NCBI GenBank assembly: GCA_013696905.1
Contig: JACCXP010000208.1
Span: 1-9,108 of the forward strand
Length of the DNA: 9,108 nucleotides
Source of the DNA: Thermoleophilaceae bacterium
GTDB lineage: Bacteria; Actinomycetota; Thermoleophilia; Solirubrobacterales; Thermoleophilaceae
Direction: 5' to 3'
Shown piece after piece: positions 1 through 5,680 of this stretch (position 1 is the stretch's first letter; each line of letters opens with the position of its first letter). The notes beneath the pieces were generated by a model that was not told where the DNA came from, did no database searches, and saw only the letters and a list, made by a program, of their open reading frames with translations. Made by a program: the position numbers and the translations under genes.

Positions 1-1135
1 GCACCAGGCCGAGCAGGTCGGCCTGCACCCGATCGCGGGCGGCGATGTCGAGGCGCAGCGCGTTCAGGCGCTCGAGCTGCGTGGGGGCGAACACGGCGAA
101 GGCGATCAGCGCCACGACGCCTCCGGCCCGCCATCCGCGGCGCGCTGGGTGGCCTGCCGCGAGAGCGCGCCAGCCGAGCGCGGCGAGTGCGGCGAACAGC
201 GCGAGCATCGAGGCGGCGAGGAACAGGTAGCGCCCGAGCAGCGGTAGCCCGGCCAGCGCGAAAGCCACGTAGGCGACGCCGTTGAGCGCGGCGAGCGACG
301 CGGGCAGCAAGATGCGCCGTCGCAGCCACAAGAGGCCGGCGCAGAAGCCGAACAGCGCGGCGATCAGCTCCGGCAGCCGCAGGATCTCGCCGAGGCGAAA
401 GGGCAGCACGCCTGGCAGGCTCGCGAGACCGGTGGGGCGCTCGAGCTCCGCGCCGAGCTCGCGGGTGCCGCGGAATGACCACAGCGGATCGCCGGTGACG
501 AGCCCGTCCAAGAGCAGCCACAGGATCGGTGCGAGCACGGCCAGGGCGGCGAGGCGAGCGAGCTCCGGCAAGCGATGCGCGGGCACGAGCCAAAGCCAGT
601 AGGCGACCGAGAAAAGCCACGCCTCCGGGCGCAGCAGGCCCGCGAGGGCGAGCAGCACGAGCACGATCGTGCCGCGGCGCGGGCGGCGCGCCTCGAGCAC
701 CGCGGCCCAAACCATGAGCGCCAGTGCGGGCAGGTCCACGTAGCCACGGACGCCGAAGTTGAGCAGCGGCACCCGGGTCGCGACGATCACCGCCGCGAGC
801 ACGCCGACCGACGTCGCGAACAGCTCCTGGCCGAGCCGGAAGACGCCGACGCAGAGCGCCCCGATCGCGATCAGCCCCATCCACAGCAGCGCATCCTCGG
901 CGCGATCGCCGAGTGGCGACGCGAGCGCGCCGGCGGCGATCGCGAGCGGATGCGGCGTCGGCGCGACCGGCGCCTGAAACTGCGGAAGGCGCCCCGAGAC
1001 GACGTCGTCGCCCCAGACCAGCGCGTAGAAGGTGTCGTAGTTGAGGAAGACGTGGCCGCCGAACAACGCCCACACGAGCGCGGCGAACGCGAGGGCGGCG
1101 AGCGCGTCGGGAAGCGCCGTGCGGACCCTCGTCAT
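1..1135 (-). CDS. Polytopic membrane protein, GT-C glycosyltransferase-like (partial, 3' end off window)
   Basis: The minus strand is open from an ATG at 1135 to the left edge: 378 codons with no stop, so the C-terminus is missing. The protein is dominated by hydrophobic segments separated by short Arg-rich loops, with roughly eight to ten likely membrane helices. Visible landmarks are an acidic first extracytoplasmic loop after helix 1 (NYDT at 32-35, GDD at 42-44), RGYVDLPALAL around 130-140, LLRPEAW at 167-173 and GRYLF at 301-305. This layout resembles GT-C fold (GT39/ArnT/RgtA-like) enzymes, which transfer sugars from polyprenyl-phosphate donors outside the membrane; an acidic residue in the first loop is usually catalytic. 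The family call is inference from architecture, and donor and acceptor are unknown. An in-frame GTG lies immediately upstream (1136-1138) and could be the start instead. No good Shine-Dalgarno precedes either codon. The gene diverges from dnaX. Confidence 0.72.
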   Translation of the reverse strand, partial: MTRVRTALPDALAALAFAALVWALFGGHVFLNYDTFYALVWGDDVVSGRLPQFQAPVAPTPHPLAIAAGALASPLGDRAEDALLWMGLIAIGALCVGVFRLGQELFATSVGVLAAVIVATRVPLLNFGVRGYVDLPALALMVWAAVLEARRPRRGTIVLVLLALAGLLRPEAWLFSVAYWLWLVPAHRLPELARLAALAVLAPILWLLLDGLVTGDPLWSFRGTRELGAELERPTGLASLPGVLPFRLGEILRLPELIAALFGFCAGLLWLRRRILLPASLAALNGVAYVAFALAGLPLLGRYLFLAASMLALFAALAALGWRALAAGHPARRGWRAGGVVALIAFAVFAPTQLERLNALRLDIAARDRVQADLLGLV

Positions 1136-1142
1136 CACCCGC

Positions 1143-1148
1143 AAGCTA
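1143..1148 (-). promoter_or_regulatory. Candidate -10 box (TAGCTT) of the membrane protein gene, leaderless spacing
   Basis: On the minus strand TAGCTT fits the actinobacterial TANNNT -10 consensus. Seven bases separate it from the ATG at 1135, the spacing expected if transcription starts at or next to the start codon. No recognisable -35 is seen and no Shine-Dalgarno precedes the ATG, which is compatible with a leaderless mRNA. The motif is short, so chance is possible. Confidence 0.35.
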
Positions 1149-1161
1149 GCGCCACGGGCCC

Positions 1162-1185
1162 CCGCGGCTCCTTCAGGGGCCGCGG
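1162..1185. promoter_or_regulatory. Inverted repeat between divergent promoters (operator or hairpin candidate)
   Basis: Perfect 7-bp arms CCGCGGC (1162-1168) and GCCGCGG (1179-1185) flank ten bases. Read as plus-strand RNA, pairing extends to ten base pairs, including one U-G wobble, closing on the loop UUCA. On the minus strand the wobble becomes a C-A mismatch. The element lies between the two candidate -10 boxes and covers where both -35 regions would be, so it could be an operator controlling both directions. It could also be a leader hairpin of a longer dnaX transcript. No U-tract follows it, so it is not a standard terminator. Confidence 0.4.
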
Positions 1186-1186
1186 C

Positions 1187-1192
1187 TAGGAT
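1187..1192 (+). promoter_or_regulatory. Candidate -10 box (TAGGAT) or weak Shine-Dalgarno (AGGA) of dnaX
   Basis: TAGGAT matches TANNNT and ends eight bases before the dnaX ATG at 1201, so transcription could begin at about the start codon. The same bases contain AGGA, nine bases from the ATG, which could instead be a weak ribosome-binding site. The two readings are mutually exclusive: the first implies a leaderless message, the second a leader that begins upstream. Confidence 0.35.
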
Positions 1193-1200
1193 GCCCTCCG

Positions 1201-2874
1201 ATGCTGTCGCTCTACCGTCGTCATCGCCCGCGGGCCTTCGACAGCGTGGTCGGACAGGAGCACATCGTGCGCACGCTGCGCAACGCGATCGGGCTCGACA
1301 AGGTGCACCACGCCTATCTTTTCGTCGGCTCGCGCGGGACCGGGAAGACCTCGATGGCGAAGCTGCTCGCGTGTGCGCTCAACGCGCCGGGCGGCCCGCG
1401 AGCCGACTTCGCGCCCGACGAGCCGAGCTGTCGCGCGATCATGACCGGCACGTCGCTCGACGTCGTCGAGATGGACGCCGCGTCGAACAACTCGGTCGAC
1501 GACATCCGCGAGCTGCGCGAGAACGTGGCCCTCGCCCCGATGGGCGGCGGCCGTCGCGTCTACATCCTCGACGAGGCGCACATGCTCTCGGCCTCGGCCT
1601 GGAATGCCTTCCTGAAGACGCTCGAGGAGCCGCCCCAGCACGCGGTGTTCGTGCTGGCAACGACCGAGGCTCACAAGGTGCCGGCGACGATCATCGACCG
1701 TTGCCACCGTTTCGACTTCCACCGGCCCTCGCTCGAGCAGATCGCCTCGGTGCTCGGGCGGGTGGCCGACGAGGAGGGAATCGAGCTCCCGGACGCCGCG
1801 GTCGGCATGATCGCGCGCTCGGCCACGGGCTCCTTCCGCGACGCGCTCGGAACGCTCGAGCAGCTCGTGACCTACGGCGGCAACTCCGTCGAGCTCGACC
1901 ACGTGCTCGAGATCCTCGGCGTCGCCGACGTCGGGCTCGTGTTCGACGCCGCCGAGGCGCTCGTCGACCAGGACGCGCGCGCGGCGCTGCTCGCGGTCGA
2001 GAGCCTGTCGGCCTCGGGGCGGGACGTCGGCCAGTTCATGCGCGACTTCACGGCGCATCTGCGCCACCTGTTCGTGGTGCAGACGCTCGGGCAGGTGCCG
2101 GACTCGTTCTCGGTCACCGCCGAGCACACCGACCGGCTCGCCGGCCAGGCCGCGCGGCTCGACCAGGGGCGGGTGCTGAGGGCGATCGAGCTGCTCGCGA
2201 CCGGGATGAGCGCGGTCAAGGAGGGCTCCGATCCGAGGGTCCAGCTCGAGCTTGCGCTGCTCAAAGCCGTGCAGCCGCAGTCGGACCTATCGCTCGGCGC
2301 GCTCGTCTACAGGATCGAGCAGCTTGAGCGACGTCTCGCTGTGGCCGAGGGCACGGGCGGCGTGGAAAGGTCGCCGAGCGGCGCCGGAAACGGGCACGAG
2401 ACAGCGCCGCCCGGGGCCCCTCGCGGTCCGCGCACGGGCGTGGCGCCCGTCTCCGCCGTCTCGGGCGGGGCGACGGCGCTCGCCACCGCCCCGGAGCCCG
2501 CGCAGGAGCTCGAGCTCGAGAGCGTGCGCACGCTCTGGCCCGCCGCCCTCGATGCCGTGCGTGGCGGAAACGCAATGGTCGGCGCGCTGCTCGCCGAGGC
2601 TCGCCCGATCGCCCTCGACGGTGGTCTGCTGAAGGTGGCATTCCCGGCCGACTGCGAGTTCTCGAAGAAGAAGGCCGAGGCCAACCGCGCGCTGCTGCAG
2701 GCCGCCTTGCTGCAGGTCACCGGAAGCTCTCTGGCGCTCGAGTTCGAGCTCGCCGAGCCGGGCGACGAGACCGTTCCGGCGCCCACCCTCTCCCACGAGG
2801 AGCTGCTCGAGCGCCTGAAGCAGGAGTTCGGGGCCACCGAGGTGTTCGAGGACGCCCCCGACCAGGAGGACTGA
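1201..2874 (+). CDS. dnaX: DNA polymerase III subunit tau (clamp-loader ATPase)
   Basis: DnaX is the AAA+ motor of the clamp loader that opens the beta sliding clamp and, as tau, links the loader to polymerase III. The 557-residue protein starts MLSLYRRHRP, the usual DnaX beginning. The Walker A is GSRGTGKTS (43-51, Lys49) and the Walker B is VYILDEAH (120-127). Sensor 1 ATTEAHKVP is at 153-161, the arginine-finger motif at 166-168, and sensor 2 GSFRDAL at 210-216. A collar domain follows to about 360. After a Gly/Pro/Ala-rich linker (about 385-435), a C-terminal domain (about 436-520) resembles the tau tail of Gram-positive DnaX. Two oddities: only two cysteines (58, 77) remain around the zinc-module position, where four are usual, and the arginine-finger motif is DRC rather than SRC. 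No A-rich slippery heptamer for a gamma frameshift product is visible. It is first of four closely spaced genes. Confidence 0.97.
   Translation: MLSLYRRHRPRAFDSVVGQEHIVRTLRNAIGLDKVHHAYLFVGSRGTGKTSMAKLLACALNAPGGPRADFAPDEPSCRAIMTGTSLDVVEMDAASNNSVDDIRELRENVALAPMGGGRRVYILDEAHMLSASAWNAFLKTLEEPPQHAVFVLATTEAHKVPATIIDRCHRFDFHRPSLEQIASVLGRVADEEGIELPDAAVGMIARSATGSFRDALGTLEQLVTYGGNSVELDHVLEILGVADVGLVFDAAEALVDQDARAALLAVESLSASGRDVGQFMRDFTAHLRHLFVVQTLGQVPDSFSVTAEHTDRLAGQAARLDQGRVLRAIELLATGMSAVKEGSDPRVQLELALLKAVQPQSDLSLGALVYRIEQLERRLAVAEGTGGVERSPSGAGNGHETAPPGAPRGPRTGVAPVSAVSGGATALATAPEPAQELELESVRTLWPAALDAVRGGNAMVGALLAEARPIALDGGLLKVAFPADCEFSKKKAEANRALLQAALLQVTGSSLALEFELAEPGDETVPAPTLSHEELLERLKQEFGATEVFEDAPDQED
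2864..2870 (+). promoter_or_regulatory. Strong Shine-Dalgarno (AGGAGGA) of ybaB inside the end of dnaX
   Basis: AGGAGGA lies nine bases upstream of the ybaB ATG and overlaps the last codons of dnaX. It is the clearest ribosome-binding site in the window and fixes the ybaB start. Its position within the dnaX 3' end fits co-transcription and coupled translation. Confidence 0.75.
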
Positions 2875-2879
2875 GCGCG

Positions 2880-3224
2880 ATGCCCCAGCAGCCGAACCTG
2901 AACGCGATGATGAAGCAGGTCCAGCAGATGCAGTCAGAGATGGTGAAGGCGCAGGAGGAGCTGAAGTCCGAGGTCGTCGAGGCGAGCGCCGGCGGCGGGA
3001 TGGTGACCGTGAAGATCAGCGGGGACCTCGAGCTGCGCGAGGTCAGGATCGACCCCGAGGCCGTCGATCCGGAGGACGTCGAGATCCTGCAGGACATGGT
3101 GCTGGCCGCGACCAACGAGGCGATCCGCGCCGCCCAGGAGCGCGCCGCCGCCAAGATGGGCGCGGCCACGGGCGGGCTCGGCGGCCCAGGCGGCCTCGGA
3201 GGGCTGGGGATCCCCGGGCTGTAG
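2880..3224 (+). CDS. ybaB: YbaB/EbfC family nucleoid-associated protein
   Basis: This is a 114-residue protein of the small dimeric YbaB/EbfC DNA-binding family, which coats DNA and is commonly encoded directly after dnaX. The N-terminus is a Gln/Met-rich amphipathic helix (MMKQVQQMQSEM at 10-21). A sheet segment follows, containing GGGMVTVKISGDLEL (38-52) and VRIDPEAVDPED (55-66), and then an Ala-rich helix with the family-typical LAATNEAIRAAQ. The last 17 or so residues are a Gly/Leu-rich tail lacking charge. Length and motif order are normal for the family. The gene starts five bases after the dnaX stop with a strong Shine-Dalgarno, so operon membership is likely. Its usual downstream partner recR is not present. 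Its stop is followed, in the same frame, by one codon and then the GTG of the next gene. Confidence 0.95.
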   Translation: MPQQPNLNAMMKQVQQMQSEMVKAQEELKSEVVEASAGGGMVTVKISGDLELREVRIDPEAVDPEDVEILQDMVLAATNEAIRAAQERAAAKMGAATGGLGGPGGLGGLGIPGL

Positions 3225-3227
3225 ATA

Positions 3228-5660
3228 GTGCTGCGGAGCCTGATCCTGCCCGCGCGCCTCGCTTGGCTCGCCGCCGGTCTTGGTCTTCTCGTCGCTCCCT
3301 CCGCAGCGAGCGCGGAGTCGATCGCAGCAGAGCAGGCCTTTGAGCGCACCTGCTTCGACCGCCGTGTCGACGGAGCGGCGGGCACGGTCACCCGCCGTGT
3401 GACCGCCGAGGCAAGCGGTCTGCTCAATGCGCGCCTCAGCGCCGGCGGCGACTGGGACGTTGCCGTCTTCGACGCCGACTCGGGCCGGACGGTGGCCGCC
3501 GCCGCGGGCTTCGGCGCGGACGAGCTGGCCCAGGGGATCGTCAGCGAGGGCCAGCAGCTCGTGGTCCAGGCCTGCCGGCAGCCCGGCGCCGGCGCCCGGG
3601 CCTCGCTCGACGTGCGCACGGAGCAGGTGTCCGCCCCCGACGCAGGCGGCTACCGGCCGAAGCAGGTCTTCGTCGCGGCGCCCACCCGCGCCCGCCGCCA
3701 GCAGCTAGCCGACCTCGGCCTGGATCTCACCGAGCACGGCAGCGCTGCCGGGATCGACGTCGTCCTGCACCGCCGCGCGGAGGAGGAGCAGCTGCGCCGG
3801 GCGGGGTTCCAGTGGGTCGTCCGCGTCGCCGACCTGGCCGCGCGCGACCGCGCGGACCGGCGTGAGGACCGCGCCTACGCGCGCGCCGTGCCCGCGTCGG
3901 GCCTGCCGAGCGGGCGCACGACCTACCGGCGGCTATTCGAGTACGAGAGCGACCTCAAGCAGCTGGTCGCCGAGCGCCCGGACCTCGTCAAGCCGATCAC
4001 GTTGCGCAATCGCACGTGGGAGGGCAGGCGAGTGATGGGCGTCGAGATCACGCGCGAACCCGGCGCCTCGGACGGCAAGCCGGTCTTCCTGCAGCTCGGC
4101 GCGCACCACGCGCGCGAGTGGCCATCGAGCGAGCACGCGCTCGAGTGGGCCTTCCAGCTCGTGCGCGGCTACGACGACGACGAGCGCACGCGCCGGCTGG
4201 TCGACGCGACGCGCACGATCGTGGTGCCGATCGTCAACCCCGACGGCTTCAACCTCTCGCGCGAGGCCGGCGAGGTCAACGGCGCAGGCGGCGGGCGCGC
4301 GGGCAACGAGCCCCAGAACATCGCCACCTGGCTCGCGACGGGCGAGTACAAGCGCAAGAACTGCCGCGACGGCAACAGCGACCGCGCCCTCTGCACGGGC
4401 GCCGCGACCGGCCTCGGCACCGATCCCAACCGCAACTACGCGGGCTTCTGGGGCGGCCCGGGCGCCGGGACCACGCTCACCGACGAGACGTACCGCGGTC
4501 CCGCGCCCTTCTCTGAGCCCGAGACCCGCAACGTGCGCGAGTTCGTCTCGCGGCGCCAGGTCACCACGCTGATCAGCAACCACACCTTCTCGAACCTGGT
4601 GCTGCGCCCGCCGGGCCTGGCCTCGGAGGGGCCGCCGCCGGACGAGGACCGCGGCTACAAGGCGCTGGGGGACGCGATGGCCGCCGCCAACGGCTACGCG
4701 AGCCAGTACGGCTATCAGCTCTACGACACGACCGGGTCGACCGACGACTGGTCCTACTACGCGACCGGCGGCTTCGGCTACACGTTCGAGGTCGGCCCAT
4801 CGAACTTCCACCCCCCGTTCGCCGACGTCGTGGCGGAGTGGGAGGGGACGAGCACCGCCGCCGCCGGCGGCAACCGCGGGGCCTACTACCTGGCACAGGA
4901 GAGCACCGCCGACCCGGCCCGTCACTCCCTGCTGGCGGGGCGTGCGCCCGCCGGCGCGACCCTGCGACTGCGCAAGTCCTTCCTGACCGAGACCTCGCCG
5001 GTTGTCGACGAGCTCGGCCGCGAGGGCGAACGCCGCAGCGTCCGCGACACGCTCGACTCGACGCTGCTCGTGGGGCGCGACGGCGCCTTTTCGTGGCACG
5101 TCAATCCCTCGACGCGGCCGATCGTCGCGCGCGACCGTGGCCGTGCGGCGACCGGGTCCCCGAGCGCCTCGCAGACGTTCGCGGAGGCCCCGCCCGACGA
5201 GGTATCTTGCCAGGACGCGGCCTTTGCGCCAACCCCTCCGCCCACCTGCTACGAGGACAACCCGATCACGATTCCGGGCGCTCCGGCAGACAACGGGCGC
5301 GCGAGCATCCGCATCGACTGGGGAGCGCCGACGAGCGACTACGACATGGCCGTCTACCGCCGCGGCTCAGACGGAGCGCTGACCCCGGTCGGCGTCTCGG
5401 GCCAGGGCGACACGACCTTCGAGCAGGTGATCCTCGCCGATCCCGCGCCGGGCGAGTACGTGGCGCGGGTGTTCGCCTACGAGGCACCGGCCACCGACCC
5501 CTGGGCGGGAGAGGTCACCTTCGCGGGCCCCGAGCCCTTCCGCCCGGCGCGCAAGGAGACCTGGCGGCTTACCTGCGAGCGCCCGCGCGGCAGGGTGCGC
5601 GAGGCGCGCGACGTGCTGATCGAGCGCGGCGAGCGGCAGGATCTCGACCTGAGCTGCTGA
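3228..5660 (+). CDS. Secreted M14 family zinc carboxypeptidase with flanking PPC-like domains
   Basis: An 810-residue exported metallopeptidase predicted to remove C-terminal amino acids from peptides. A signal peptide (LRSLILPAR, hydrophobic core, AxA ending near residue 29) supports the GTG start. Residues about 40-135 form a beta-rich domain, followed by a propeptide-like stretch (about 145-225). The M14 catalytic core (about 230-560) carries zinc ligands His294 and Glu297 in HHAREW and His452 in NHTFS. NPDGF (337-341), RKN (376-378), DPNRNY (399-404), Tyr499 and the catalytic Glu521 in YTFEV are also present, so it should be active. A second domain (about 690-770) resembles bacterial pre-peptidase C-terminal sandwiches. 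Eight cysteines are spaced as possible pairs: 42/116, 379/389, 661/674 and 783/810. No LPXTG or membrane anchor is seen, so it is probably released or loosely wall-associated. It lies three bases after ybaB. Substrate is unknown. Confidence 0.92.
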   Translation: MLRSLILPARLAWLAAGLGLLVAPSAASAESIAAEQAFERTCFDRRVDGAAGTVTRRVTAEASGLLNARLSAGGDWDVAVFDADSGRTVAAAAGFGADELAQGIVSEGQQLVVQACRQPGAGARASLDVRTEQVSAPDAGGYRPKQVFVAAPTRARRQQLADLGLDLTEHGSAAGIDVVLHRRAEEEQLRRAGFQWVVRVADLAARDRADRREDRAYARAVPASGLPSGRTTYRRLFEYESDLKQLVAERPDLVKPITLRNRTWEGRRVMGVEITREPGASDGKPVFLQLGAHHAREWPSSEHALEWAFQLVRGYDDDERTRRLVDATRTIVVPIVNPDGFNLSREAGEVNGAGGGRAGNEPQNIATWLATGEYKRKNCRDGNSDRALCTGAATGLGTDPNRNYAGFWGGPGAGTTLTDETYRGPAPFSEPETRNVREFVSRRQVTTLISNHTFSNLVLRPPGLASEGPPPDEDRGYKALGDAMAAANGYASQYGYQLYDTTGSTDDWSYYATGGFGYTFEVGPSNFHPPFADVVAEWEGTSTAAAGGNRGAYYLAQESTADPARHSLLAGRAPAGATLRLRKSFLTETSPVVDELGREGERRSVRDTLDSTLLVGRDGAFSWHVNPSTRPIVARDRGRAATGSPSASQTFAEAPPDEVSCQDAAFAPTPPPTCYEDNPITIPGAPADNGRASIRIDWGAPTSDYDMAVYRRGSDGALTPVGVSGQGDTTFEQVILADPAPGEYVARVFAYEAPATDPWAGEVTFAGPEPFRPARKETWRLTCERPRGRVREARDVLIERGERQDLDLSC

Positions 5661-5680
5661 TGCGCCCGGGGGCCCGATGA
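5660..5680 (+). other. Six-codon mini-ORF bridging the peptidase and ABC exporter genes
   Basis: An ATG at 5660-5662 overlaps the peptidase stop (TGATG). It encodes MRPGAR and ends with a TGA at 5678-5680 that overlaps the ABC exporter ATG (ATGA). Both junctions are typical reinitiation overlaps, so the mini-ORF could carry ribosomes from one gene to the next. No Shine-Dalgarno is specific to it, and chance arrangement in a 16-base gap is possible. Confidence 0.3.

Noticed and set aside
575..1189. Plus-strand open frame opposite the membrane protein gene
   Set aside because: It is very Arg/Glu/Gly-rich and motif-free, whereas the minus-strand frame is a coherent multi-helix membrane protein through the same region.
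1136..1200. Possible SRP RNA (ffs) gene, which sits upstream of dnaX in some Gram-positives
   Set aside because: The gap is only 65 bp and lacks the conserved SRP core (GUCAGGUCCGGAAGGAAGCAGCC-like); only the hairpin is present.
1186..2127. Open frame opposite dnaX (313 codons)
   Set aside because: It is a low-complexity mirror of DnaX codons with no recognisable domain; dnaX is unmistakable on the other strand.
2665..2673. AAGAAGAAG in dnaX as a programmed frameshift site for gamma
   Set aside because: It is a run of AAG lysine codons, not an A AAA AAG slippery heptamer, and it lies inside the conserved tau C-terminal domain.
3206..3215. 10-bp palindrome GGGGATCCCC at the ybaB end
   Set aside because: It has no loop and no T-tract and lies inside codons for a Gly-rich tail, so it is neither a terminator nor a convincing operator.
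3933..5099. Long open frame on the minus strand inside the peptidase gene (388 codons)
   Set aside because: It is composed of Arg/Ala/Gly/Val-rich sequence with no motif and fully overlaps a gene with intact catalytic residues; this is expected from high GC.
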